Positions 1 through 14,000 of a stretch of 64,000 bases of DNA are shown in pieces; the first letter of the stretch is position 1, and every line of letters starts with the position of its first letter. This DNA is from Prinia subflava (lineage: Eukaryota; Chordata; Aves; Passeriformes; Cisticolidae). Under the pieces are notes generated by a model. The model was not told the origin of the DNA, did no database searches, and worked only from the letters and a program-made list of their open reading frames with translations. The stretch is from positions 19,516,162 through 19,580,161 of the forward strand of contig NC_086283.1 of assembly GCF_021018805.1 (NCBI RefSeq), given 5' to 3'. The translations under genes were made by a program, and so were the position numbers.

Positions 1-3000
1 TATACAAAAGAAGGCAGATTGTGGAGTAATTCTGATTGCATTCTCTGACGGGAACTTTCCAGGAAGAGCTCTTCCCTGAGGGTGACTTTCTTGACAGAGA
101 TTTTTGAATAACCATAATCTGAGGCATAAGGAACACACAAACACGGAAAATCTGTCTTCTAAATTCCTTCCAAAATCTCCATAAGGGATTACAGTTTTCC
201 ATCTCTCAAATTTAGTAATATATAAGTGTCTTCTAGCCTACTGTGAGGATGATTTTTCTTTGGAGGATAGATACCTTCAGAAGGAGATAATGTTCATTTC
301 CAGGTGTTTGGTTCATTTTGAAAACTTTTTATGCGTGCAGAAAGCCAACATTGAAAATATTTCATGTGGCCTGTGAAGTGTTTTTGTTCTTCACATCTGA
401 GGTAGCTGCAAGGAATCATGTGTTGCCCACATGTGGTTTCTATTTCCGAAAGAGTCCCTTAAAAGAGGCCTCAAAAATAACACCTTTGCATACCTGCAGT
501 GTTTGAGGCTCCCTTTCTGTGCCATCCCTGTGACTTACAGATTCCAGTTGGGGTTTAGATAAGGTGGGTGAAGTGGGCTGTCTTGCAGTAATGATAAAAG
601 AAATCAAGAAATAGAAATACCTCCTACAACCCTTGAAAAATGCAGAAGTGCATTGCAGCAAGCCTCAGATGCCACAGTGATGGTATGTCTGTAAAATGTT
701 ATTACAGAATATTGTGCTATTGCTATAGAAATACTTCCTTCATAATTGCAGATTTTGGGACAATGTTGCAAAAATATTTCACTTGCCTTAATTATCTGTA
801 GTCATGTGAAATTTCTAAATATGAGATACCATAATCCTTTTACTCCATTTTTAATTTACAGCATTTCTTCTTGACATTAAGCTGCTAAACCCATGCATTA
901 TATGTTCAGAACAACTTCTTTTATGTTCTGGCTCTAAGCTAGAGTTCTTGCCTTGTCTACTAATGTTGAATAATGGAAAATAATTAACTTTAAATTAAAA
1001 GTGTTGCTTTTTATTATATGACAGTATTAGTTATAATATGGATTTCAAAAGACATTTTTAAGTGCAGGCACAAATCAATTATACATAAAGTATAAATTAT
1101 CTCTATGGCAGAAAGTAATACTTGTTTGATGAAAGGCTTGCTCATGAAATGGAGTGCCTTTACTGTCAGGTTGTATGTGGTCTGGATGTCCTGGGAGGGA
1201 AGGTACAATAGTTCCAGAGGCCAAATCTTGTAAAAATATAAGAAACTCCACAAAATACTGAGAAAGGACTGGATGTGGAAAACTGTGATAAAATTGCCCT
1301 TTTGCACTATTTTTTTGAGGCTCAAAGAGGAGCTGATAGTTGTCAGTTATGAATTCCAATATTTTTTGCAAGAACTCTCTTAATTAACAAAATATTTTTA
1401 TATGATATGTTTTTGATATGTTTTGTTTCATCTAGGACTTTTTCTTTGTAATTATGTCAATATTTTTTAATGCACAAGCTTCTGATTTTTTTAAAACAAT
1501 ACTTTTTTTAGAAATGGAAATCCCCAGTGACTGTCACCATAAATTTGATGGTTTTACCCATGACACTCATAAATGGTAGTTAAACTGTAACTCCGAATGT
1601 AAATCACAATTATTGAGGTTGAAGATGATTTATGAACAGTGAAAGGTCATAATTTCTTTCACCACCTTTATTTTCCAAGAGAGAAAACAAAAAGATCAAG
1701 TTACTTGATTTGTCTTCGGTTTTGTTTTCATTTTTCTCCTATTTGTGAGTTTGCATGATGGAAATAGAATTTTCTGCAGAATTTGTGCATACTTGTGAAA
1801 AGGAAAAAAAAAAGAGGATCCTCCATGGAGATCAGTGTCCTTTGTATAACAGTTATTATAGTGAACACGTTATATGGATTCAAATTGTTGTAGATCAGTA
1901 CAGAAAATTAATAACACCTAGATTTAGGGAGAGTTTTATCATGAGAATGAATGTCCATGAAATGTAACATTATTGCACGTTACATCAGAGGGTTTGTGTA
2001 AGTGTAATGCAGAGTACATCTAAAATATTTTTCTTTTTTTTTTGCATGCTGCAATCAATACTACTTCTGCAGCGCTGCTTTTCTGTGCAGATCTGTTGAC
2101 TACAAATTCTTTTGTGCTGTTTGCCATTGCTATTACCACTCAAACAGCTCACCTGGTGGCTTTTTAGAATAGGGCAGGGCAGTGATTTAACAGCAGCATT
2201 TTGACTCCCCATGTGAATCGTTAAATGAACCAATGATTAGACTGTCAGGAGCCGTGTCCCACTGTTGTACCTACACAGTTGTACTCAGGATATTATTATT
2301 TTAAGGAGAAAAAAAAGACTGATATAGCTCTAGCCAAAGGTAATTTAATCTTTGAATTCTGTAATAACTCAGACAAACTATTTTTTTCGCTGCAGGACCT
2401 TTCTTCTGTTCAGCAACAAAAGTTAATTTTTATTCTTGTTTAGCATTAAAATAAAGTAGTTACTCTGTGTGTGTCTTCAGTGTTTCTCAGAGTTTGTGGG
2501 GTGTTTATAGGAAATTGAGAAATGGAAAAAATCCCCAAATATGTGAACAGGATCACATATATTGGAGAGTTTAATCATCTGTATTAAATACTTGTATATT
2601 TGGTGCTTCAGATTTAAAGAATTGTACATGTTCAACCCATACATGAAATACAGCAAACTGCAGTCCATGATAGTTCTTCTATGGAATCTGTATCTTTCTT
2701 GGGAATGGGGTTTGATAATGAGGATGGGAATGCTGGACATGCATCCACTGAAAAAATCAAGGAGCCTCACAAAGCTGTGCCAGTCCCTCAGGGCTGCCAG
2801 GGAGGGATGATGCTCAAGGTGCCCTGACTTCTAGGATAATACTCCTTTCCCAGTACACACTAAAGCACTTCTCAGCTCTCCTTCCTGTATTTTCAGGGAT
2901 ATTCCCAGAGGGAAGCAGCAAAGTTGTTTTGGCAGTGATGACAGTTCTGTATCAACTGCAGGAAGCAGAAAAAGTTGTGACTCTTCATGAGCTCATGCAA

Positions 3001-4387
3001 AAAGTCTTCACACTGTGGCTCAAAAGTAATTTCTTCTGTGAAACAAGGGATTCCCTCTTCTCCCAAAATAATAAAATTCAAATAAGGAAGAGAATCCCTG
3101 GCCCCTGATTTTCTGCTGCAGCATTCTCTGAAATAATTTTAACTTACTCCAAGGTCAAACTCGTTATTAAATGCTGTCAGCGCAAAAACATTTGTTTGGG
3201 TGGGAAAATCTTCAAAATAGAAAGCCAAACAATGAAAAATTGGGCCCCACAGTATTTCTTGGTAGAAAAAAATGTTTTGTTCTGTTGTAATGTGAAATAG
3301 CACGTTGGACATTTTCAGCAGAGACATTTCATTTTGAACAAAATTGGAAATAAACCCAGCAACTGCTACCCAGCCCTAGCGTGGAATTGAGGTGCTTAAA
3401 AGGGGTGAGGGACACAGAATCTCACCTTACTTCAGGCACTAGGGATGCCAGGAAGATGAGAGTCCTTCTCTGTTTACGCTTGTTCCTTTTTACTGAGGTT
3501 TACAGCTCTTTACCAGAACCTTTCCCAAATGGATAGTGGGGGTTGGTGTGAAGGTGGGATGAAAAGTTGTTTATTTTTTGTTGTTGTTCTCACATGTTAG
3601 ATAAATTACACCTTCTCACTTCTGAGGGGAGAAAAGGCTTGAAACTTACCCAAAACTTTTCCCAAGAGTATCTGTGCATCATCCTTGCAAGTCAGTGGGA
3701 GTTGGCTAAAATAATGGGTCAGAGCGGTGAAATGCAGCTTCACTCTCTGCGTAGCACGGAGAGCAGTTGAGGTTTGAACACTTTGTGCTGAATTGGTAAT
3801 AATTCCAAAAGAGTAAAGTATAGAGTTCCCATCATCTGTAAATTGCCATAATATACACTGAATGTCATGGGCTGCAAGGGTGAGCAGAGCTGGGATCTCT
3901 TTACGGAATTTAATCTGAAAAATATTCTTAAAACCTATAGAAGCAAAAGTGCTAATTAAAAAAAAACAACCCACAACCTTTTCCTTCTCTATCAGCAGAT
4001 CAATATTTACAGCGTGTACAACTTAAGTAATATATGCAAATTATTCCCTTTTAGCTTTCTTTTCAGAACGTGTGAAACATCTTGAGGCATCATGTAAGAC
4101 TAAGAAATTATAGTGGAGCTCAGTAAAATGAATACCTGCTAAAGCAACATATCCTGTATGGGATACGATTGCTTGTGGAAGATGTCAAAAACTTGAACAC
4201 GAGATCAAATGAATAGATCTGTGAGGAAGTATTAATCTCATTACAGCACTAAGATATTTTTACCTTACAGAAATAGGAAATATCAAGTCTGCTTCAGAGG
4301 AGGTTCCTCCATCCTTGGATGGCAAAGCATCACCAAGTTTTAAAATATTTCTACCTTTATTTTAGAAGCTGTTATTTGAAATATGCT
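1..4387. other. Unique AT-rich noncoding DNA
   Basis: No gene or recognisable repeat is seen here. All open frames are short (at most about 120 codons), overlap one another on both strands and resemble no protein I know. A few short A or T runs occur, for example near 2033 and 3959. The stretch reads as intergenic or intronic DNA. Confidence 0.6.
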
Positions 4388-4501
4388 TCATAGAAGCACA
4401 GAATGGTTTGGGTTGGAAGGGACATTAAAATCCATCTTGTTCCAACCCCCCTCCCCTGGGCAGGGACACTTTCCACCACACCAGCTTGCTCCAAGCCCTG
4501 G
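4388..4501 (-). mobile_element. CR1 LINE 3'-end fragment
   Basis: The plus strand reads as the reverse complement of a CR1 tail: 'tcatagaagcacagaatggt' is followed by 'ttgggttggaagggac', 'ttccaacccc', then 'gggcagggacactttccacc' and 'gcttgctccaagccc'. This matches the order of the last 110 bases or so of avian CR1 elements, so the element lies on the minus strand. Only the 3' tail is present, as is usual for CR1, which is mostly 5'-truncated on insertion. No coding part remains. It has few differences from the consensus I remember, so it is not among the oldest copies. Confidence 0.93.
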
Positions 4502-5372
4502 GTGTTTGGGGTATTACCAAAAAACATTCATCAGTTTATAAAGTTGTATCACTTCAAAATGTGTTAGTCAACAAATCATAATTTATAAATCATGATACAG
4601 AATATTTTTTAGGATGGATGTTTGGTATAATCAGCTAATGTGTTTTTAATTATGATTATCCTTGCCCAAGAATGGAAATTGTTCTGCTTTGCTATCTAAA
4701 ACACATAAATTAAAACACTTGCTGACACAATTTAATCAACAAAGAGCAAGCAATTTTCCTTGAGTCTGAGAAAAATACACTGGAAATAAAATTAAGTAGC
4801 AGCAGTTACTCTCAGAAGAATGCTCTGCAGTCAGTGTGAAGCTGCTTTCATTTTCCAGTAAGATGGGATCAGGGGAACAATGGTAATGGTTGGATCTCCT
4901 AAGGAAGTTCTGCTGTCACTTGAATTCACATATCCTGGTAGTTTTAGAGGGATATTAAATTCTGCTCCTGACCATTTCTGGAAGAGAGGTCAGATTTTAA
5001 TTGGATTTAAATATTCAGATTGAAATATCCTTCAATTACTTATCCAATACTCACCACGTGTTCTTGGTTGGTTAGAAAGTTTTCTAATGGCAAACAAATC
5101 TATGTGCCTATCTGTAAAGTGCCCTATCAGAGTGAATTTCAGGAATTTACCTAAAAAAATCTTGTTTTCTCAAAGGAAAATGTGAAAGCCTTATGAATTG
5201 CTTTGCTATAGAAGATAATATTAAATGAAGAATTTTTTAGTTTTAGTGTAGAAGGCACGGGAAGGGTTCCCAACATTGAGTATACAGGTTCTGGTTCTTC
5301 TGTGTATGTTCCTCTCCCCAGCTCAGAGACAGTTCATTGTATGGATACTGATAAAGATATTGATAAGGGTAT

Positions 5373-5415
5373 AGAAATAACTCCATCACCATAGCTTGGT
5401 GATGGAGTTATTTCT
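5373..5415. repeat. Perfect 19-bp inverted repeat (hairpin, 5-nt loop)
   Basis: The left arm AGAAATAACTCCATCACCA (5373-5391) and the right arm TGGTGATGGAGTTATTTCT (5397-5415) are exact reverse complements, separated by TAGCT. One further G-T wobble could pair outside the arms. As RNA or single-stranded DNA this would fold into a 43-nt hairpin without mismatches. The sequence is of mixed composition, not a simple repeat. The stem is shorter than a normal animal microRNA precursor (roughly 30 bp or more), so a microRNA is not the first choice. A fold-back templated mutation is an alternative. Confidence 0.9.
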
Positions 5416-5824
5416 GCTTCTGCTTTGTAGTTCTGTTTTCTCTATACCAAGATAAGTTATCCACTGGTATAATTTAGATCTTTTTTATAGGATGTTTTAC
5501 CAGAGTTCATTTTCTGTTATTTTTTAATCCATCTGCAAAGCTCAGCTTTCCTTCCAAGAGCTCTTCAAAATGTGTTTCTCTTTAAGCATGTATTTCACCC
5601 GGTGGTGAACCTATACTTTTATTTTTGTTGGCTGGGAGTCCTTGTGCCAGCAGAGGTGATGTTTGAAGTTGTGAACACCTGCCTGTTAGAAAATTAAATG
5701 AGACCATCAACTCATTTCACCAAGGCCAGCAAAGAGCTGTCAGATGGCAGTGACATAAACTTTACAACAGCAATCAAAATTCTTGTGAAACTGCCCAGAA
5801 ATGGTTCTGAAGGAGGTGGGAGAG

Positions 5825-5842
5825 AAAAAAAAAAAAAAAAAA
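5825..5842 (+). repeat. Poly(A) run, 18 bases
   Basis: This is an uninterrupted run of A following 'gggagag'. No retrotransposed body is recognisable immediately upstream, so it is treated as a mononucleotide microsatellite. Confidence 0.85.
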
Positions 5843-7904
5843 GCAAGCAGGTCATATTAGCAGTAGAGCTGGACAAGAAGCAGCTGTGTCAGCAAAAAGC
5901 ACAGAGCATGGGGTATGAACAGTTTGAGCTGTAAAATGCAGAATGTGCTTTTTAATAATATTTAAATGAGCTTTTTCTCACCCCTCCAATGAAGACAGTA
6001 TCTCCTGTCTTGTTTATGAGAATTAAGTGTTAAAACAGTGAGAAGTCTTAATATTATGCCATATCAGATACGTGCTGCTATAACCATGTTTGCATGCAAT
6101 CCTCCTTTTGCTTCATGGAGGATTTTCTCTGTATCTCTGAGTAAGTAAAAGCCTTCAAAGGAACAATACAGGAGAAAATGGAATAATAATAATAATAGCA
6201 GATAGACACTGTCTTTATTATGAGTATATGGTTCCTGACAGCAAATTAATTCATGATGAGTTATTAAGCTAGAAAAGCATTTCTGATATTTGAAAAGCGA
6301 AGTGCCTGTACTCTGTGTAGGTTTACTTTGTTCTCTTTCACAGGTCTACATCAGGCATTGTTCTGCTGCCATCAGGGAAAGCCTTTTGCTATTGTATATT
6401 CCTGACAGTAGTAAATGTGATATTATGGAGTTTGAGTTATGGAGGAGAGATGCAGTGGGAGAAGGTGATCGGTTCTGACTGTACCGAGGGTGCCCTCTGC
6501 AGAATGTTACACTCTGCTAGCTTGCAGCTTCTTTATTTTTGCTTTTTTTAAAGGTAGAAATGCTAAAAAGTTACATATTATTATGTTGTTTAAATTCCGA
6601 TAAATGTTTGTTCATATAGGAAGGAAAGGAAAAGGGGAAATTATGAAACTAATATTGGAAAAAATATTAACCTTGCACTAAACAGAACCCAATCTGCTTC
6701 CAGTTCAATACCTGATGATGACTGTGATAGGTATCTTTGGTCATGGACAGAATTTCTCGTCTTTCTTCACTCCAAGTGCACCAAGGACATTCAAATTGAT
6801 GCAGGGTGGGTTTCAGTATATCAAGTGTTTTTCAGTAAATTCAATACTAACAGGTGTTTTTTCACCCAGGTCACTTCCTTTTCCTCTTGTCAGGAGGTGG
6901 AGGAGGATAGTTTGCTTCAAACCTTGTAATGCCTTTGAAAAAAGAAATGAAATTTATTGGTGTAAACATCAATGCAAGAGATCAGGTCAGATACTTGAGC
7001 ATGCAGCTTCTTAACCAGGTGAGGTGGAGATACAGGTTTGTGGAGAAGCAAGGTGAAAAAAATGCTTTAAAATAGGGGAACATATGGTTTGTGCTTTTAA
7101 ACTCAACCAAAGTACTTTTTCTTCTCCTCCTCTCACAACAGTGTGAAGACTTAGCTGGTACTCAATTAGTAACACGCTGTTACGTGCTGGCTGTGTGGCA
7201 GGACAGACAGGATATGTTAATGTAGATAAATTATCTTTTTTTTTTCCTTTGACCCAGTGGGTTTTCAAAACCATTCTCTTCACTTTCATCTGTGAGATAG
7301 CAGAACATAGGGAGAATTTTGATTTGTGTTTCTTTACACCTGGAAGGGGAGACACTGCGAATCCACATGCAGATGTTCAGGCATCAGATAAACATATTGC
7401 CACCAGTGACCAGCAAATAATGAATTTCTTAACAGGAAATTTATTTCCTGTCATTTATAATGAATTACGACAACTTTTCAGGTCTCAAGTAATGAAGTTT
7501 GAGATCAATTTTGCTTTCCTCATATTTTTGACAGAAGGCAAAGGTTTAAAAATATTCTTTATATGCCCTGTGATTTCTAAAATTTTAAATGAATACCTGA
7601 TAAGGGATTCACTTAATGCAAGGGAGTATTAGTGTAGTTTAAAACAATTTCAGTGAAAAGTGAGAAAAGTTACATGACCATTGGTGGCAGAACATGGGAA
7701 ATATTTCTGGATTTGGATGGGTTTTCCTTTGTTTTTCGTGTGTCATCCCTAGTGCTGGAGCCTAGAAATAGTCTCTGTATGGTATTTTCAGGGCTTGAGT
7801 ACTCTGTAGTTGGAGTATAATTGCAGATTTTATGTGCTAAAAATGAAGTAAGAAAAATCCTACTCCCAGAGTAATTTATACAAGAAAGATTTGAAATGAA
7901 CCTG

Positions 7905-8010
7905 AAAACATAGGAATGTCACCATAGGTCATCTAGTTCAGTATCCTGTCACTGAAAGAGACAGAAAAATTCTAGGGTAAAGGGGAGACAGGGGAAGCAC
8001 ATGATAGATC
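7905..8010 (-). mobile_element. Ancient CR1-like LINE remnant
   Basis: The plus strand carries 'aacataggaatgtcaccata', 'ggtcatctagttcagtatcc' and 'tgtcactgaaagagaca' in that order. These words resemble the reverse complement of the 3' region of older reptile and bird CR1 families ('aacataagaa... catctagcccagtatcctgtc'). The copy is strongly diverged and the downstream part cannot be aligned by eye. Family and right boundary are uncertain, and chance similarity to part of it cannot be excluded. Confidence 0.45.
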
Positions 8011-11000
8011 CACCTGAGAGCAACCATCTTACAGCTGATTCCACCTCACTAACTTTAGACTTTGGTTAATTTCTGTATTTAATTACTTCATGTAAAACAA
8101 AGTTTGGCTTTTGAACATGTGTGGAACTGTAGATAAATTAACAGCATACTTCAGCACAGAAGTACCAAAGATCTTGTGTGAACAAGCTCCCCTTCTTTTC
8201 GCCCCCACCTTTTATTTTAATTGTTCTGTTCCTAGTTGACTTCCATGTAGGGATCCCTCTTCCCACATCTGCATAATTGCCTTGACAGCCTTTTTGGAAA
8301 GTTCCTCATCCAAGGGTCGTGGCTCCAAGATGGGACAACGTCAATGTTCACCCCTGCAGATGACACTGGGGCTTCCTTTGCAAAGCAGAACCTTGCAAAA
8401 CACCTCCCCTCGGGAAGCAAAGAAAAATAAACTAACGTTAGGTCCTTATTCTGGGTCTGGGGTTTCAGTCCCATGCAGATTTCCTGTGGCTGGGGTTGTT
8501 AAACTGGTGTCACTCCGAGCTCTGGTGTCTGGCAGCACATCACGACTGTCACACTGCCTTTGAGTTTGACTGTACGATGGAACCCCTGAGGTGTAAAGAG
8601 GAAAATAAGGATATGGAGAAATTCCTCAGATCTAGGAATGATCTTATGATTTCACATGTAGCTGTATGTAGACTGTAGGATTTAGAGGTACTTTGGTTGT
8701 ATATTTAATCTGTTCAGAAGATCTAAATCAAGTTCTGCTACTACCTACTTATTTCTAGTAGAAGAATTTTTTCTGATGTCTTTGGTCACATTTCTTTGCT
8801 GTTCTCTAGGACCACTTATTTCTTTGTCTTTCTTATTTGTTTTTTTATCTCCTTTTTTTCTTAGACCCACTGCTTCATGTACTACACTGATTACTACACT
8901 GATATTGCTTAAAATAGCACTCGAAGAATTTGAAATGTACCAAAAAAAAAAAAAAGGCATAAATCATCCTATCACATTTAGAGGTATTATAATATTATAA
9001 TATGTAGCACTATAATACTATAATATTAGAGGTATTTCTATTTGCTTCTCTGGTGGGTAACATTATCAACATTAAGCATCTATGATAATATCAGAGCTGT
9101 TTATGGTTTCAGAGAGTTAAATAGACCATGTAAAAAATATTTTATGACCAGTGCCATTAAAACCCCACTAGAAAAGTCTCATCCACAAACCTTTCCTCCA
9201 TTCAGCAAGAATTTCTGAAAATGTTGTCTTAAAATAAAATAATTTAAAAGAACAAAGCCTTATCAAAGATTCCTTAAGGTTTATCCAAGCTTCTCTTAAA
9301 CAAATCCCTTAGAAATTTAAGCCTAGATTACCAACATTCCCTCAGGGGCATCTCTGCTGCACTTCTATAATTAAAAGTAGAACTAAACAAAGACAAGACA
9401 ACGAATAACAAGGAAGTAATATAAAATAAGATTATTTTAACTCCCAATTAAAAAGGATAGGTATGATGAACTTGTGTAAACAGTACACAGGATTTTCACA
9501 CCACCCTGTGCTGGGAAGGTCGGCATGACCTCTGATGGTGACAGCTGAGATTTCCATCTGGCCTTGGCATGTTTCCCATGTCAGGATCTCAACACTTCAA
9601 GCCCGCTTCATTTCACATCATGGACTCGAGCTCAGCCCTTCCCTTGGTCCTGCAGCAGTTGCTGGGTGTAACTGCACAATGCACCAGTCTTTTCCTTGCT
9701 TTTCCATATGCTTTTCAAGGAACCCTTGAGAAGGTGGAGGATTCTGTAATGCAGATAAAAGCTGCAGAAGGATGGGGAATACCTGCCCATCCCACAGTGA
9801 GCGTGGGCTGCTGTCCCTCCCCGTTGTGCAAAGTGTTTGTGCCAACAGTGAGCCTCGTGGCTCCTGAAGGATGTCAGGGAGTTTTGTGTTCACTCAGGGA
9901 TTCTCAAGGATAAGGTATCATTCTCAAAGCAAAGCAGCAATAGAATAGAAATTAGTTCTCTTAATCACTCAAACGTCGTTATTTGAATTGTAGTATTTAC
10001 ACTGGTTGCTGACTAGTGAGACCATTTGAAATATTCTCATCTATTCTTTTCTTCAATTATATCTCAGGGCTTACCAGACGGTTTCCCTGGCTCAGTTCTC
10101 TAGCTCGTGATTTTTCAATTAAGATGTGAAACATTTCTTTTTTGTTATATGGATTTAATTAAAATTCTTTGAAATATAATTCGTGGGGTTTGTGTGTCTG
10201 TATGTTGCAGGGAAATGAAACTACTGTTGCTTGTTCTATCATTTAGAGAAAATTCAATTCTTTATTCTCAAAATGTGGAATTATCTTTGAAATATCACAC
10301 AAACAGCAGTTGCCACTTATTCCTACCCATCTTCTAGTTCTTGAATTAAAAAAAAAAAAAAAAATTGATATCTTTTTAAAGCCACCAGTAAGAATTTGGT
10401 TTTGTGAGATTTTTATTTCCCTTCCTTACTGGGTTTACTATTTTCCATGCTAGTATTTCCATAATTAGCTTTTTTATAATTCAGTATTTAATTTCAAAAA
10501 TTATGTGACAGGTAAAAATGACACAGGACAGTGTTCATAACTTTAGGTTTCTCTGCCTTCCAGTAGTGTCGCCTTAAAATCTGCAAGACCCAAAATATTT
10601 GTAAAAATAACGTTAAATTATTAGTTTACAGTCTCTGTTTCTCCACCAGACTAATATCATTTCAAAGCCAGTTCTAAGTCATTGAAATTCAAAAAGAAAG
10701 AAATGCTGAATTTATTCCCTTAGTCCGAACAGGTTCATAGCAAAGCATGAAGATTAATAATTGTTTCTAAAACTCTCTGAGAGGGAAGGCCACACTAAGT
10801 GTTGGCATTATTTTATTATAATGGAATATTGAGCCTTCACCTCAACATGACGTATTGCTACCCACTGCTATACGGGCAGAAGAATTTGCTCTGTGTCAGA
10901 TTTGGTTGTGCAGGGAATGATTCAGCCCCTTGATCCTTGGACAGATTTGCTTGTATGGAATAAAAAGAATCCAGAGAGCAACAGGAAAAGCACTCAAAAG

Positions 11001-14000
11001 TGAGCAGCTGGGACAAGCAGTGCTTGTCTCTTGAACTGTCCTTGACCCTGTCTGTGAGAGTGGTAAACACAGGTTGAACACCTGTGGTAAACATGAAGGT
11101 GTTTTTCTCATAATGTGCATTTCAGGATTATCAAACTGTCACCTGAAATTACTCACTTAAAATAAGCCAAACAGACCCAGAACCAGTGGAAGGAGGGATG
11201 CAGAATCCAGATCTGGCACTGTAGTTTCAACGAAGAATCTGTTGAAAGATGAAATTTTAAATTTAAATGCTCTAAGTGGCAGGTGTGACAGGGCTTGGGA
11301 GGATGAATTATGGCTGAGTAGCCTCTGGCCACAATTTTGCCTTTCAATCTCTGGTTTGGAGAGTGGTGTGGATGGAGAAGGGACTGGTGCGTTCTCCACT
11401 CTGCATCAGCAGTTCGAGTTCTTGCCCTCATTCTCCTCTGGATAATCTCTCCGTAGTGCTAGTGAAAAAACACCTCAGCTTTTATTCCTGCATCCTCCTT
11501 TCTCCAGGGGAAGGTTTGCAGAGCTGGTACCATGCAGGCAAGGCACAGGAATCTCTGTGTACATGAAGGCCTTGGAAAGGGTAAAAAGGACTAAGCAGGA
11601 CTTGATGCAAAAATCTTCTTAAATTTCAGTGGCTTCTGTTTCATAAAGGCAGTATCTAAAGGGCTCCTCGATCAAAGGTTTTAAACTTTGGCAGTATATT
11701 CTGTAAGAACTCTGAGTAGCAGTCAGATTCCAGAGAAAGACAAGTCCTCATTACTTTTTGAAGGTAAAACACTGAAGCTGTTCACATCATTGCTAATCTG
11801 TGTCATAGAGGCTGTTCACTAAATTCTTTGAAACTAAATAATCACCTGAAATGGACCCATATAAGCACAGAAAAGTATTTTAATATCTAATGAAAAAATT
11901 GTATTCACTTAATGAATGACAAAACATAAAACATGGTAATTAATTTTTTTTTACAGACTTCATTAACTACATTTATCTCTCTTAATTTTCAAATTGCTCC
12001 AAGCTTTTAGTTTTGTCTCTTTTGGGAGATCAAAATTTTTTGTAAGAAGATTAGAATCTTAGAATTCCTAATTCACATTTTAGTTGGATCTCCATTTGCT
12101 GAACTGAACAAATCAGACAATTTTCAAGCCTTTATTTACAATCTTTATGCAAAGTACTATATTTAAATCATAAACTTATAATAGTTTTTTTCTTCAGAGG
12201 TTAGGTTTTCAAGAAAGAACTGCAGAAGGAGGATCTCACAAAAGCTTAAACTATTTTTTAGTGGATGAGGGGGTGGGTGTTTGTACAAGGTGTACAAGTC
12301 TTTTATCTCCCATTCCTGTGGCAAATAAAGAAAAGATCATAATCATGATCTGCATCAAAATCTGTTCCTGATAAGCTGTGGAAAACCCCCTTCTCAGCAT
12401 CCAGTCTTTCCTCGGCATGAGTTTTGCAAAGTTCTTTTTTGAGAACCCAAAATACATTCTATGTGATTTGAAGACCTCTGAATATGAGTGGTGAGAGAGG
12501 ACAGAAGGAAGTGATTGCTGCACAGATAAATTGTATGAGAATTTCAAAACTAAAAGGAAATGTCACATTTAGCAGCTTGGTTTGGGTTGAAGCCTTCTTC
12601 TACCTATGTCATTTTACTTCATTTGCACATGTGATGTCCTGGTTTTCAAATCCTCATGCATTTGGAAAATGAAGGGGCTGCCATACATCTCAGCCGGCTT
12701 TCCCCAAGCATGGATAGGGAAACAAAGAAATGGAAGCAAATTTACAGGGTAGAGATGCTCATGTCCCCAGAATTTGTTTAGTTTATGCTGTATCCAGCAA
12801 ACAGGAGGAAGGGAGCTGTCCCACGGTGACCTGGAGTGAGAGGGGTAGAGGGATTGTGTTACTCTGAGAGAGACAGAGGCAGATAAAATGGATGTTTATG
12901 GATTACAGGAACTGATTCAAAGACACGTGAGTACTTCTAATTTCAGGAGCTTTGAGGATGATGCTCGGTGAATTTGAGTGTATTCAGGAACAGCTCAAGT
13001 GCTGAAGGGATGTGTAACATCTCTAATAGTGTATCCAGCTGAACCCGAGCAGTGAGGGCACAGAGAGCTCCGCACATCCCAACCAGAGCAGATATTGTGA
13101 TTTATTTACCACAAACCTTCCCAAGTAAATACATCCTACCTCTTCCAAAGCTAACACACCAACATTTTAGCATCTAGAAGTTTCCCAGGTGCATCTTGGG
13201 ATAAATGTATTAGGAGTATGAATAATAAAATGACTGTGTGAGACAGTGATTAAAAAATTAAATTGATCTGAGCCTTGTAGCAGACTGCTCTGCTTTGTGT
13301 TTCTAACACATCAAGATTTTTTTTTTTATTTTAAATTTCCTGCTGACACCCCAGGTTAATATATTTTGCCGGTTAATTAACTTGAAAGCTAAATGTCTAA
13401 CCTAAATATGTATGTATAATTACAGGCTTAGTTACCTGTTCCAAGCAGATAATTTTTTAATGTCTAAATATAACAGTTACTGTATATGAACTCTTCCGGA
13501 TGCCACATGCATGTTGTACATCTATTCCTTTCGCACACTAAAATGTCCTTACATTTTTTTTCCTCTCTTATTTTCAATTGATAAAATATCTCTGGGGCAA
13601 GTAGAGGTGTAATTCCAGATTTGTGTGCTGAGTACAACAGGTTCTGATCCTCACAAAAATTTGTAAACCTTCATTTATTTGCAAGTGACTTTGTCAGCCT
13701 TAATAACTTGGAACAGATCCAGTGAATTAGCAATCTCAGTAATGTGCTTTTCAATATAGATTTTTTTCTTTTCTGTTTCTTAATTTTGTTGCTGTTGGTT
13801 AGAAATACAAAGGTACTTAGTGGTACAAAGTGATTAAAAAGTGATTAAAGTGATTTTTAGATGTAAAGTGCTCTGAGGTGTCAAAGGATCCTTATAGTGA
13901 GAACAGAATGTGAAGGCCTTTTAGACCTAAGTTATATTGAAGAGATGAGTTATGCAAGCACTGTTGTTGTTTTTTAAGTTAAACAACATTTTTGCTCTGT

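Larger units (their letters stand above)
4502..7904. other. Unique AT-rich noncoding DNA with one strong hairpin
   Basis: No gene is seen. The stretch holds an 18-base A run at 5825-5842, a short AAT repeat near 6182-6197 and the perfect inverted repeat listed separately at 5373-5415. Open frames are short and unlike known proteins. Confidence 0.6.

Noticed and set aside
5373..5415. MicroRNA precursor
   Set aside because: The perfect stem is only 19 bp with a 5-nt loop, too short for a typical Drosha/Dicer substrate, and the flanking bases do not extend the pairing.
8216..8474. Minus-strand pseudogene fragment (two overlapping frames, one with a helix-like stretch around 8240-8310)
   Set aside because: The amphipathic-looking segment looked protein-like, but I could not match it to any family. 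The frames are only 40-80 codons, within chance expectation.
8978..9036. Mobile element with TTAGAGGTATT target duplications
   Set aside because: The 11-base direct repeats flank only 37 bases of AT-rich, self-complementary sequence. Slippage is the simpler explanation.
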